This document shows positions 9,030 through 17,049 of a stretch of 64,000 bases of DNA, piece by piece. Location of the stretch: NCBI GenBank assembly GCA_965221185.1, contig OZ244866.1, positions 806,001 through 870,000 on the forward strand, written 5' to 3'. The position numbers and the translations under genes were made by a program. Within the stretch, counting starts at the first letter, position 1. Every line of letters starts with the position of its first letter. Below the pieces are notes generated by a model. It saw only the letters and a list, made by a program, of their open reading frames with translations, did no database searches and was not told the origin of the DNA. Origin of the DNA: Aldehydirespirator sp965221185. GTDB taxonomy: Bacteria > Actinomycetota > Acidimicrobiia > Acidimicrobiales > Aldehydirespiratoraceae.

Positions 9030-9952
9030 AGGCAGTGGTTTCGCTTCGTGGCGTGGTGCCCGTGGTCCCGACGCCATTCGGGCCCGACGAGTCGATTGAC
9101 ATCGAGTCGCTGGCCTCAGTTGTCGACTGGATCGCGGGCCGCGGGCTGGCCGGGATGTGCCTGCCCGCCTACGGCAGCGAGTTCTACAAGCTCACCGAGA
9201 CCGAGCGCGACCGGGTCGTGCAGGTAGCGGTCGAGGCCAATCGCGGCCGGGTTCCGGTGGTGGCCCAGGCCAACCACGTCTCGTCGCGGGTGGCGGCAGA
9301 GCTGGCCCGGCGCTACTCCGACATGGGTGCCGACGTGATCTCCTTCGCTGTCCCCAGGCAGTTCGGATCGTCGGACGCCGACATCATCGAGTACTGCGCC
9401 GCGGTCGCGGCCTCAACTCCGCGGCCGATCCTGATCCAGGACTTCAACCCGGGCGGGCCCACCATCGGCACGGCCCTCGTCGCGGAGGTCCTCGATCGCT
9501 GCGACAACTTCGGGTTCGTGAAGCTCGAGGACCCGATGATGGTCGACAGGCTCATCGCCATCCGGTCGGCCACGGCGGGCCGGGTCGGGATTCTCGAGGG
9601 CTGGGGCGGGCTCTACATGCTCGAGGGTGTCGCAGCCGGTATCGACGGGATCATGCCGGGCGCAGCCATTGCCGATCTGCTCGACCTGGTGTTCGCCGCA
9701 GCGGCCTCACGGCAGCGCGAACGGGCCCACGACCTCTTCGGGTCGTTGCTGCCCTACATCAGCTTCGGGCTGCAGGACTTCGAGCTGTTCCTGCAGATCG
9801 AGAAGCGGACCCTGGCCCGGCGGGGGCTCATCGCCTCACCGACCGTCCGGGCCCTGTCGCACACCCCGAGCCCCGCGGTGCTGGCCCACATCGACTTCCT
9901 GATCGATCAGGTTGAGCGCCTCGTCGGCGAAGTATTCGATCAGCCCTGGTAG
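9026..9952 (+). CDS. Dihydrodipicolinate synthase/N-acetylneuraminate lyase family aldolase
   Basis: A 308-residue class I aldolase of the DHDPS/NAL family. It starts RGVVPVVPTPF, has a GSE motif (AYGSEFYKLTETER) where family members carry the phosphate/carboxylate-binding loop, and the Schiff-base lysine in FVKLEDP. Such enzymes cleave 2-keto-3-deoxy sugar acids to pyruvate plus an aldehyde. Here the product would be pyruvate and L-lactaldehyde from keto-deoxy-rhamnonate (inference from neighbours). GTG 9026 is taken as the start; GTG 9035 is equally possible, since neither has a good ribosome binding site. The 3' end overlaps the convergent PhyH gene by 13 bases. Confidence 0.85.
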   Translation: MKAVVSLRGVVPVVPTPFGPDESIDIESLASVVDWIAGRGLAGMCLPAYGSEFYKLTETERDRVVQVAVEANRGRVPVVAQANHVSSRVAAELARRYSDMGADVISFAVPRQFGSSDADIIEYCAAVAASTPRPILIQDFNPGGPTIGTALVAEVLDRCDNFGFVKLEDPMMVDRLIAIRSATAGRVGILEGWGGLYMLEGVAAGIDGIMPGAAIADLLDLVFAAAASRQRERAHDLFGSLLPYISFGLQDFELFLQIEKRTLARRGLIASPTVRALSHTPSPAVLAHIDFLIDQVERLVGEVFDQPW

Positions 9953-10731
9953 AGCAGGGGCAGGTGCACGTCGTCGTCGAGGATGTCGCCGACCTGGAGC
10001 CGGTCGACGAGCTCGGTGGGCAGGGCACCGGGCTGGCCGGTGTAGCGGCACCGCCCCGGGATGAACAGCATCGAGAACGCCCGGCGGGGGCGGCGGCTCA
10101 TGTTGGCCCCGGCGGCGTGGGCGGTCATGCCGTTGATGAAGATCCCGGCGCCCGCCGCAACCTCGGCCATCGCCGGCTCGATGGCCGCGAAATGCGGGTT
10201 GGCCTCCAGCAGTGCCCCGATGTTGGCCTCGTCGAGCGCCGCGCCGGCGTCAAGCCTCTCGCGGCGGTGGCTGCCGGGAAGGAAGTGCAGGCAGCCGTTG
10301 CGGGCGTCGGCGTCGTCGAGGGCGATCCACAGCATGATCGCCTCAGGCGAGCGGTAGGGATCGTACGGGTTGTCGGCGTGCCAGTTGGTGGGGTTGGCCC
10401 AGGGCAGCTTGATGAGGGCATGGTCGTGGTAGAGGCGGACCTCGTCGGTGCCGGCCAGGGCCGCGGCCAGCCGCCCGAAGCGCTCGTCGAGCACCACCTC
10501 GCGCACCGCACCGCTGGTCTTCCACATGTTCACCCGCTGCAGGAAGACCCGGTCGTAGTACTCACCCTGCTCCGGGTCGAGGTCGCGGCCCGAGACGCCG
10601 GGGGCGCCCACCGCCCCGTCCACCGCGGCCCGCCACTTCTCCAGTTCAGACTCATCGAGCAGGTCCTCGATGATCAGGAACCCGTTGTCGCGATAGGAGC
10701 GAACCTCACCGGGCGAGATCTCGGCTCTCAA
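9940..10731 (-). CDS. Phytanoyl-CoA dioxygenase (PhyH) family protein
   Basis: A 263-residue Fe(II)/2-oxoglutarate-dependent oxygenase with a double-stranded beta-helix. The iron ligands are visible: HxD in NWHADNPY and the distal His in GMTAHAAGAN, followed by an Arg-rich strand (SRRPRRAFSMLF) that would hold 2-oxoglutarate. The start codon is TTG (10731), supported by a strong GAGGGGAG six bases upstream; no ATG is available nearby. It lies with a rhamnose-type SDR gene on the same strand. The substrate is unknown. PhyH proteins in such clusters may hydroxylate or open modified sugars or alkyl substituents, but that is speculation. Confidence 0.88.
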   Translation of the reverse strand: MRAEISPGEVRSYRDNGFLIIEDLLDESELEKWRAAVDGAVGAPGVSGRDLDPEQGEYYDRVFLQRVNMWKTSGAVREVVLDERFGRLAAALAGTDEVRLYHDHALIKLPWANPTNWHADNPYDPYRSPEAIMLWIALDDADARNGCLHFLPGSHRRERLDAGAALDEANIGALLEANPHFAAIEPAMAEVAAGAGIFINGMTAHAAGANMSRRPRRAFSMLFIPGRCRYTGQPGALPTELVDRLQVGDILDDDVHLPLLYQG

Positions 10732-10763
10732 GCGACTCCCCTCACTCTCGGCCTCTAGGGCTG

Positions 10764-11552
10764 CTAGCTATCGGGGACGTCGTAGGTCTGAGCGGTCAGA
10801 GCGCCGTCGACGATGAGGTTCACGCCGGACACGTAGCCGGCTTCATCGGAGGCGAGGTACAGGAAGGCGTGGGCGATGTCGTCTACCGACGCCAGCCGGT
10901 TGGCGGGCACCACCGGGAACCCCTCCGCACGCCACTTGTCCATCAGCTCCTCACCCGCGAGGTCGACTGACTGCTGGGTGTCGGCCGGGCCGGGGCCGAC
11001 GCTGTTGCACCTGATGTTGTACGGAGCGCACTCCACCGCGATGGCCTTGGTCAGCGCGGCCACGCCGGCCTTGGCCACGCAATAGTGCGTGAAACCTCGA
11101 CCGTGCCCGAGCGCGGCGATCGACGAGGTGAACAGGATCACCCCGCCGCCGGTCTCCTTCATTGCCCGGGCCGCCCGGTTCCCCATCACGAAATATGCGT
11201 CGAGGTTCACCGACAGGACTCGACGCCATTCTTCATCGGTCATGTCCACGAACTCGGCAATGGTCCAGGCGGCCGCGTTGGACACCATCACGTCGAGCTT
11301 CGGGTCGATGTGCAGGGCCTGGGCGACGGCCTCGGCGCAGTTCTCCATGATGCTGAGATCGAAATTGAGCAGGTGCGGTGTGGCCCCGAGCTCCTCGATC
11401 ACCGGCGCGACCGCGTCGAGCCGCTCCTGCTTGTAGTCCAGCAGGTACAGATTCTTGGCGCCCTCCTGCGCGAACAGTTCAGCAGTTCGTCGTCCGAAGC
11501 CGCTGCCCGCACCCGTCACGAAGACGTTGCGTCCCTCGAATCGTCGGCTCAT
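10764..11552 (-). CDS. SDR-family oxidoreductase, candidate L-rhamnose 1-dehydrogenase
   Basis: A 262-residue classical short-chain dehydrogenase. The NAD(P) motif is TGAGSGFG, with NAA near residue 95, the catalytic Ser in FTSSIAALG, YCVAK as the YxxxK motif, and the usual ending SGVNLIVDGALTAQ. ATG 11552 is chosen over the more upstream in-frame ATG because GGGGGA precedes it at about 9 bases and SDRs begin close to this glycine motif. In the cluster, with RhaM, lactonase and dehydratase genes, it is the best candidate for oxidising L-rhamnose to the lactone. The family is certain; the substrate is inferred. Confidence 0.88.
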   Translation of the reverse strand: MSRRFEGRNVFVTGAGSGFGRRTAELFAQEGAKNLYLLDYKQERLDAVAPVIEELGATPHLLNFDLSIMENCAEAVAQALHIDPKLDVMVSNAAAWTIAEFVDMTDEEWRRVLSVNLDAYFVMGNRAARAMKETGGGVILFTSSIAALGHGRGFTHYCVAKAGVAALTKAIAVECAPYNIRCNSVGPGPADTQQSVDLAGEELMDKWRAEGFPVVPANRLASVDDIAHAFLYLASDEAGYVSGVNLIVDGALTAQTYDVPDS

Positions 11553-11621
11553 GCTCGTTTCCCCCGATTGGTCGGCCTTGAGTGCAGCCTCGTAGGAGCA
11601 TTCCAGCCGATCTGTCGTCAT

Positions 11622-11653
11622 CCACGTGAAGTACAGTTCTTCATCGTGAACAT
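11622..11653. promoter_or_regulatory. Operator candidate between divergent genes
   Basis: CGTGAACAT at 11645-11653 is the shared 9-mer. A second related word, CACGTGAAGTAC, begins at about 11622, and GTTC...GAAC forms an imperfect inverted repeat around 11636-11651. The site lies between the divergent SDR (start 11552) and Gfo/Idh/MocA gene (start 11672), where it could repress or activate both. Confidence 0.4.
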
Positions 11654-11671
11654 CCTGGCACGGGGGCGAGG

Positions 11672-12754
11672 GTGACCGCCAGGATCGGTGTGGTGGGCGC
11701 CGGCTGGTGGTCGACGAGGGCGCACCTGCCCGCGGTGGTCGCCAACCCCGACGCGGAGCTGGTCGCCATCGCGGAGGAGGTCGACTCCAAGAGGGATCGG
11801 GCCGCGGCGGTGTTCGGTCCGGGGGCGTGCTATCGCAACCACCGCGAGATGCTCGAGGCCGAGGAGCTCGACGGGGTGGTCATCGCTGTGCCCCACACCG
11901 CCCATTTCGGTGTGGCCATGGACGCTCTGCGGGCCGGGTGCCACCTCATGCTGGAGAAGCCCATGGTGGTGGAGTCCCAGCACGCGGACGAGCTGCTGAG
12001 CGAAGCGGCCGGCCGCGGCCTGGAGATCGTGGTCGGCTACCCCTACCACTACAACCAGCAAGTCCTGGCGTGCCGGGACTGGATCGCGGCGGGCGAGATC
12101 GGCGAGCTGCTCTACGTGCATTCGCTGTTCGCGTCGATCGTGTGGGAGCTGTTCCGCGGCGACATCGACCTAGTGGCTGACGCGGTCGGCTTCACGATCA
12201 CCCCCACCGGCACCGACACCTACGGGGACCCGGCGCTGTCGGGCGGTGGCCAGGCAATCGTTCAGATCACCCACTCGGCGGCCCTGCTGCTGTTCATGAC
12301 CGGGCTGGTTCCGGCCGAGGTCTTCGCCTACATGGAGAACAGGGACCTGCGGGTTGATCTGGTCGACGCGCTGGCGGTCCGCTTCGAGGGCGGCTGTCTC
12401 GGGACGATCGGCTCGACCGGGTCGACGGTGCGCACCCAGGAGGAGCTGCTCGAATGCCGCATCTACGGCACCGGCGGCCACATACTGCTGGATCTGGCCG
12501 CATCGGAGGTGGGCCTGTACCGGGCCGACGGCTCCATCGAGCACCACCCCGCGGGCCCGGTCGACTTCGGGCCCCGCACCTACGACTCGGCCTACCCCGA
12601 GGATGCCCCGGTCAACAACCTCGTGGACGTCATCGCCGGCCGGGACATCAACCGGTCGCCGGCCGAGCTGGGGGCGGCCGTCGTCCTCCTGCTGGAGGCC
12701 GCCTACACCTCGGCTCGCACCGGCCGGCAGCAGGCCGTGCCCAGGGACGCCTGA
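11672..12754 (+). CDS. Gfo/Idh/MocA family oxidoreductase
   Basis: A 360-residue NAD(P)-dependent sugar oxidoreductase. The N-terminal Rossmann fold has GVVGAGWWS, and the family signature EKPMVVES follows at about residue 97. The C-terminal alpha/beta domain forms the sugar pocket, with GGGQAIVQITHS as its mid-domain signature. It starts at GTG 11672. These enzymes oxidise or epimerise sugars, inositols or their glycosides. In this cluster it may convert a modified rhamnose or uronic residue; nothing in the sequence fixes the substrate. Lactonase and dehydratase genes follow on the same strand. Confidence 0.9.
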   Translation: MTARIGVVGAGWWSTRAHLPAVVANPDAELVAIAEEVDSKRDRAAAVFGPGACYRNHREMLEAEELDGVVIAVPHTAHFGVAMDALRAGCHLMLEKPMVVESQHADELLSEAAGRGLEIVVGYPYHYNQQVLACRDWIAAGEIGELLYVHSLFASIVWELFRGDIDLVADAVGFTITPTGTDTYGDPALSGGGQAIVQITHSAALLLFMTGLVPAEVFAYMENRDLRVDLVDALAVRFEGGCLGTIGSTGSTVRTQEELLECRIYGTGGHILLDLAASEVGLYRADGSIEHHPAGPVDFGPRTYDSAYPEDAPVNNLVDVIAGRDINRSPAELGAAVVLLLEAAYTSARTGRQQAVPRDA

Positions 12755-12808
12755 CCGGGGCCGGGCGCCGGAGATCGACACCATCCGACAACCACGCGGA
12801 GACCGACA

Positions 12809-13672
12809 TTGACCGAGCCGTTCATAGACGCCCACCACCACCTCTGGGACCGTGCCCAGGGGTCCTACGACTGGCTGGAGGAGGAGAACACGGCGGAGAC
12901 CGAGATAGTCGGCGACTACTCCGCCATCCGCCGCAACTACCTGATCGAGGACTTGCTGGCCGACCATGAGGGCAGCAACGTCATCAAATCGGTGCACGTC
13001 CAGGCCGAGTACTCGGGACCGGATCAGGTGTGGGAGACGGCCTGGTTGCAGCAGATCGCTGACCAGCACGGCTATCCCCACGCCATCGTGGCCAAGACCG
13101 ACCTCGCCTCGGAGGGGGCCCGAGCCGAGCTGGAGCGCCACGGCGAGCACGCCAACATGCGGGGAGTGCGCAACTTCGTGCAGGGCGAGGCCCTGCTCAC
13201 CCCGGAGTTCCGGCGGGGCCTGCAGGCTTTGCGCGACCTCGGTTTCTCCTACGACCTCAACACCACCTGGGAGGGGATGGACGCCGGCCGGCGGGCCGCC
13301 GAGCTCTATCCGGATCTGCAGTTCATCATGTGCAACTGCGGCGAGCCGATGGAGCGGTCCAAGGAGTACTACGACTCTTGGATGTCGGGGCTGCGGACGC
13401 TGGCAGGGGCGCCCAACGTGGCCGTGAAGATCTCCGGGCTGGGGATGACCGACCACACCTGGACCACCGGCAGCATCCGCCCCTGGGTGCTGGGCCTGAT
13501 CGAGACCTTCGGGCCCGGCCGGTGCATGTTCGGTTCCAATTGGCCCGTCGACAGCCTCTACAGCGCCTACAGCGCGGTGGTCGAGGCCTACCGGGAGATA
13601 ACCGCGGGCTTCTCCGCCGACGAGCGCGACGCGCTCTTCTGGCGCAACGCTGAGCACTACTACAGGATGTGA
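12809..13672 (+). CDS. Amidohydrolase (COG3618-type), candidate sugar-lactonase
   Basis: A 287-residue TIM-barrel hydrolase with the metal motif IDAHHHLWD at the N-terminus, a central VHVQAEYSG strand and the C-terminal FGSNWPVDSLY, whose Asp is the conserved catalytic residue. This set matches the L-fuconolactonase/L-rhamnono-1,4-lactonase group. The start is TTG 12809, with GGAG eight bases before it. The gene ends 4 bases before the enolase-superfamily dehydratase gene, which would use its product. I infer lactone hydrolysis to L-rhamnonate. L-fuconate cannot be excluded from sequence alone, but the RhaM mutarotase and GH78 gene nearby favour rhamnose. Confidence 0.85.
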   Translation: MTEPFIDAHHHLWDRAQGSYDWLEEENTAETEIVGDYSAIRRNYLIEDLLADHEGSNVIKSVHVQAEYSGPDQVWETAWLQQIADQHGYPHAIVAKTDLASEGARAELERHGEHANMRGVRNFVQGEALLTPEFRRGLQALRDLGFSYDLNTTWEGMDAGRRAAELYPDLQFIMCNCGEPMERSKEYYDSWMSGLRTLAGAPNVAVKISGLGMTDHTWTTGSIRPWVLGLIETFGPGRCMFGSNWPVDSLYSAYSAVVEAYREITAGFSADERDALFWRNAEHYYRM

Positions 13673-13676
13673 GACC

Positions 13677-14843
13677 GTGAAGATCACCGGAGTCCGAGTA
13701 CGCCACGCCCCCCGGTCGATCTGGGGGCACCTCGCCGAGCGGGAGAAGACGCTGCCGCTGGTGACGCCCCTCGACATATATCCCGAGTATCAAGAGACGA
13801 GAGGCTCGTGGTTCTGGGACTCGGCCATGGCCGTGGTCGAGATCGAGACCTCCGACGGCGTGGTGGGCCGGGGATGGTGCGAGGACGGGGTCGGCGCGGT
13901 CGAGGGCATCGTCGGGCGCCATCTCCGCAACCTGCTGGTGGGCGCGGATGCCTCAGAGACCGAGGGCCTCTGGGACCGCATGTACCGGGCCACGCTGCCC
14001 TACGGTCGCAAGGGCATCGCCCTGCAAGCCATCAGCGCCATCGACATCGCCCTGTGGGACGTGTGCGCCAAGTCCCTGGAGTGCCCAGTCTACGCGCTGC
14101 TCGGCGGGCCGGTTCATCCCGACGTGCCGGTGTACGCGTCGGCTCTGCACCCGGTCGGCGCCGAGAAGGTGGCCGTCGAGGCCAAGGCCTACGTGGCCGA
14201 GGGATACGATGCCATGAAGGCCCGCTTCCCGTACGGACCCGGCAACGGCGTGCGGGGCATGGCCGAGAACGAGGAGCACATCGCCAACATCCGCGACGCG
14301 GTGGGCCCCGACATCGAGATCATGGCCGACGCCTACATGGGCTGGGACTTCAACTACGCCAAGAAGATGTGCCGCCGCCTCGAGCCCTACAACCTGGCCT
14401 GGCTCGAGGAGCCGTTCGTGCCCGACGACCTCACCAGCTACGCCAAGCTCCGGCGCGAGACCAACATCCCGATCTCCGGGGGCGAGCACGAGTACACCCG
14501 GTTCGGCTTCCTCGACATCATCGAGCGCGAGGCCATGGACATCCTCCAGCCCGACCTGCGCCGCTGCGGCGGTCTGACCGAGGGCCGCAAGATCGCGGCG
14601 CTGGCCCAGGCGGCCGGGCTCACCGTCATCCCCCACGCCTACGGCGCCTCCCACATCCACTTCGCGCTGGGCACAGCCAACGTACCGATGGTCGAGTACT
14701 TCCCCATGCCGGTGTGGGACTCCCTGCCGGAGTCCGAGCAGGTGCCGATCTTCATCGGAGAGCCCCAGCCGTCCGGCGGCCGGGTGACCGCCGAGGATCG
14801 TCCCGGCCTGGGCGTCGAGGTCAACGAGGCGATCTTCGGCTGA
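13677..14843 (+). CDS. Enolase-superfamily dehydratase, L-rhamnonate-dehydratase-like (second copy)
   Basis: A 388-residue paralogue of the 7813 enzyme with the same ligands: IMADAYMGWD, WLEEPFVPDD, SGGEHEYTR and the base in IPHAYG. ILQPDLRRCGG before the catalytic His resembles characterised rhamnonate dehydratases (MQPDVGWCGG in the E. coli enzyme, from memory). It starts at GTG 13677, 4 bases after the lactonase stop. The expected role is dehydration of L-rhamnonate. It closes the plus-strand operon and converges on a PhyH gene. Confidence 0.88.
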   Translation: MKITGVRVRHAPRSIWGHLAEREKTLPLVTPLDIYPEYQETRGSWFWDSAMAVVEIETSDGVVGRGWCEDGVGAVEGIVGRHLRNLLVGADASETEGLWDRMYRATLPYGRKGIALQAISAIDIALWDVCAKSLECPVYALLGGPVHPDVPVYASALHPVGAEKVAVEAKAYVAEGYDAMKARFPYGPGNGVRGMAENEEHIANIRDAVGPDIEIMADAYMGWDFNYAKKMCRRLEPYNLAWLEEPFVPDDLTSYAKLRRETNIPISGGEHEYTRFGFLDIIEREAMDILQPDLRRCGGLTEGRKIAALAQAAGLTVIPHAYGASHIHFALGTANVPMVEYFPMPVWDSLPESEQVPIFIGEPQPSGGRVTAEDRPGLGVEVNEAIFG

Positions 14844-14845
14844 GA

Positions 14846-14857
14846 GGCCGCGCGGCC
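14846..14857. terminator. GC-rich palindrome between convergent genes
   Basis: GGCCGCGCGGCC is a perfect 12-bp palindrome 3 bases after the dehydratase stop, with no T-run. It could serve as a bidirectional terminator for the convergent genes ending at 14843 and 14897. Short GC palindromes are common at this base composition, so confidence is low. Confidence 0.25.
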
Positions 14858-14896
14858 AGGCCCAGTCCCGCCCTCCCGGCCCGGCGCGGCTTGACG

Positions 14897-15808
14897 TCAG
14901 GCTGGTCCGAGCAGCCGCGACGGCGGAGTGGGCAAATGTGGCGCGGTGTCGTCTAGCTGCTCGAACTCGACGAAGTCGGGCACCTCGACCGATGCCAGCG
15001 AAGTCCATCCTTCGGTCAGCTCGGGCCAGTCGGGGATGGAGGGATGCCAGTGCGGGAATCGCACCGTGGACACCACCGCCGGGTCGCTGACCCGCTGGTA
15101 GCGGAACTCGCATGACCTGCGGAGCCGGTCAGTGGTATTGGGCAAGCCGGCGTGGACGGTGAGGCTGTGGAAGATCAGCGCGTCGCCGCGCCGGTAGGAG
15201 GCGCTGCGCCACCGCGGGTCGTCGTCGTCGATGCGGATCGACTGCCGTTCCGGGTCGAACGGCACCACGCCTCCGGTCTGGGACCCCTCCAGGATGCGCA
15301 GCCCTCCCAGCGGAGGGTGTATGTCGGCCAGCGGTATCCACACGGTCAGAGCGTCGGCCGCACCCTGAATGGGCCTCCAGTCCTGATGGATGCGGGTGGG
15401 CTCGACCCGGGCCGACGGCCCGACCACCCGGGCCACGTGGTTGGAGTGGACGAAGACCCTGTCCTCGAGTAGGCCTTCCACCGCGGCGACGACGCGCCGG
15501 TGATGGGCGAACTCGTGGAAGCTCTGGATGCTCTGCACTCGGCGGTACATGGCCAGGAAGTCGGGATCGTGGTAGCTCTCGCCCGCGGCCGACGGACCGG
15601 CCATCCACTCGGCGGGGTGGGTGCCCTCCGCTAGCCATCCCGGCGTGGCTGCGACTGCCTTACCGATCGCGGCCTCGACCGCGGCCACGTCGCGCACCGG
15701 CAGGAAGCCCCTCAAGAACAGGTAGCCGTCGCGGGCCAGCCGTAGCCGGGCTTCGTCGCTCGCGAGATCGATGCCCGTCGACTCGGTGAGCAGATCTGTG
15801 CTCTTCAT
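14897..15808 (-). CDS. Phytanoyl-CoA dioxygenase (PhyH) family protein
   Basis: A 303-residue Fe(II)/2-oxoglutarate oxygenase. HxD is visible in RIHQDW, the distal His in SLTVHAGLPN, and the 2-oxoglutarate Arg in RRSCEFRYQ. Residues 15-40 (DLASDEARLRLARDGYLFLRGFL) are the usual N-terminal helix of PhyH proteins. ATG 15808 is preferred because AAGG precedes it at a suitable distance; an in-frame ATG at 15823 would add five residues. It is only distantly similar to the PhyH protein at 9940. It is followed by RhaM and the sugar ABC transporter on the same strand, suggesting one long transcript. Substrate unknown. Confidence 0.87.
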   Translation of the reverse strand: MKSTDLLTESTGIDLASDEARLRLARDGYLFLRGFLPVRDVAAVEAAIGKAVAATPGWLAEGTHPAEWMAGPSAAGESYHDPDFLAMYRRVQSIQSFHEFAHHRRVVAAVEGLLEDRVFVHSNHVARVVGPSARVEPTRIHQDWRPIQGAADALTVWIPLADIHPPLGGLRILEGSQTGGVVPFDPERQSIRIDDDDPRWRSASYRRGDALIFHSLTVHAGLPNTTDRLRRSCEFRYQRVSDPAVVSTVRFPHWHPSIPDWPELTEGWTSLASVEVPDFVEFEQLDDTAPHLPTPPSRLLGPA

Positions 15809-15845
15809 CGGTGTGCCTTGCATTCGACCGGCGGATGCATCGGAA

Positions 15846-16154
15846 TCAATCGAGCCGGAAGATCTCGGCCAGCGCCGGCGCGCCGTCGGTGGGCACCCGC
15901 TCGGCGAGAAATTCCGCCATCCAGTCCTCCCATCGGATGCAGTCGGGGTCCGCAGCCAGCACCGCGTTGGCCTCGGCCGGGTCGTCGCATTCGAAGTAGC
16001 CGAAGGCCACGTTGCCGTGCAGGAAGATGGTGTAGTTGCGGATGCCGGCCCTCTTGGTTGCCCTCAGGACCTCGGGCCACACTTGCCGGTGGGCCTCGAC
16101 GTACTCGGCGACCTTCTCGGGCCGGATCTCCAGGGCGAACGCCTCGCGGCTCAC
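15846..16154 (-). CDS. rhaM: L-rhamnose mutarotase
   Basis: A 102-residue protein of the RhaM family, which interconverts alpha and beta anomers of L-rhamnose. Family hallmarks are REAFALEIRPEKVAEYVEAH, VWPEVL, GIRNYTIFLHG, the aromatic RWEDWM and the ending EIFRLD. Tyr18 and His22 fall at the numbers I recall for the E. coli active site, and Trp75/Trp78 lie where its catalytic Trp occurs. The start is GTG 16154, with AAAGGAG 6 bases upstream. It lies directly downstream of the two sugar permease genes. This is the most substrate-specific marker in the cluster and the main reason I assign it to rhamnose. Confidence 0.93.
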   Translation of the reverse strand: MSREAFALEIRPEKVAEYVEAHRQVWPEVLRATKRAGIRNYTIFLHGNVAFGYFECDDPAEANAVLAADPDCIRWEDWMAEFLAERVPTDGAPALAEIFRLD

Positions 16155-16203
16155 GGTGTGCTCCTTTCGATTGGGGGCGCGCTCGATGCCGGCACAATCG
16201 TGC

Positions 16204-17049
16204 TCATCCCGTCAACCCGGATCTGGCCATGCTCTCCACGAAGCGACGCTGCATGATCATGAACACCGTCATCACCGGGACTATCGACAACAGCGACATG
16301 GCCGCCAGGATCTCGGGCCGCAGCGGGCTGGAGCTGGCGTTGAAGGTCCCGCCCGCGATGCCCAATTGGAGGGTCACTACCCGCAGGTCGGGGTCGGCCA
16401 CGACTAGGACAGGCCAGGCGTACAGGTTCCAGGCGGCCAGGAACGACACGATCACGAAGGCAGCCACGGTGGGCCCGGCCAAGGGGGCGTACAGGCTGCG
16501 GAAGACCCGGATCGGGCCGGCGCCGTCGAGGATCCCGGCCTCGTAGATCTCCCGGGGAACCGTTCGGAAGAACTGCCGGAACATGAACACCGAGACGTCG
16601 GTGTAGGCCACGATGGGGATGATCAGGCCCCAGTAGGTGTTGTACATTCGGATCTCGAAGATGAATATAAACAGCGGGATCATGATCACGTGGAAGGGGA
16701 CCATCAGGCCTCCGACGATCAAGAGGAGCAGCGGGTCCCGCAGCGGGAACCGCAGGGTGCTGAAGGCGAACCCGGCCATCATCCCCAGGATCGTCTGCCC
16801 GCCGACCACGACGAGGGTCAGCAGCGCGCTATTGAGGAACGCCCGGGTTCCGATCTTCTCGTAGGCCTCCACGTAGTTGAACCAGGCGAAGGGGTCCGGG
16901 ATCCACTCGAAGGGGAAGGCGAAGGTCTGCGGCGCGGTCTGCAGGGACTTCGACAGGTTGAACACGAACGGCGTGATCATCACCACCGACCCGAGCAACA
17001 GCACCGCGTAGACTGCGATTCGTCCCCGGTGCCGCACGAGGGTCCTCAT
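16204..17049 (-). CDS. Carbohydrate ABC transporter permease (MalG-like)
   Basis: A 281-residue inner-membrane protein with about six hydrophobic segments and the EAA loop YEAGILDGAGPIRVFRSLYAPLAGP that contacts the ATPase. A conserved ending VESMARSGLTG places it in the MalG/UgpE family. ATG 17049 overlaps the preceding permease stop (ATGA), which supports this start; an in-frame ATG at 17064 is the alternative. It works with the permease at 17046 and the binding protein at 23567. No sugar ATPase gene (MsmK/UgpC type) is seen in the window, so a shared ATPase elsewhere is likely. Confidence 0.92.
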   Translation of the reverse strand: MRTLVRHRGRIAVYAVLLLGSVVMITPFVFNLSKSLQTAPQTFAFPFEWIPDPFAWFNYVEAYEKIGTRAFLNSALLTLVVVGGQTILGMMAGFAFSTLRFPLRDPLLLLIVGGLMVPFHVIMIPLFIFIFEIRMYNTYWGLIIPIVAYTDVSVFMFRQFFRTVPREIYEAGILDGAGPIRVFRSLYAPLAGPTVAAFVIVSFLAAWNLYAWPVLVVADPDLRVVTLQLGIAGGTFNASSSPLRPEILAAMSLLSIVPVMTVFMIMQRRFVESMARSGLTG

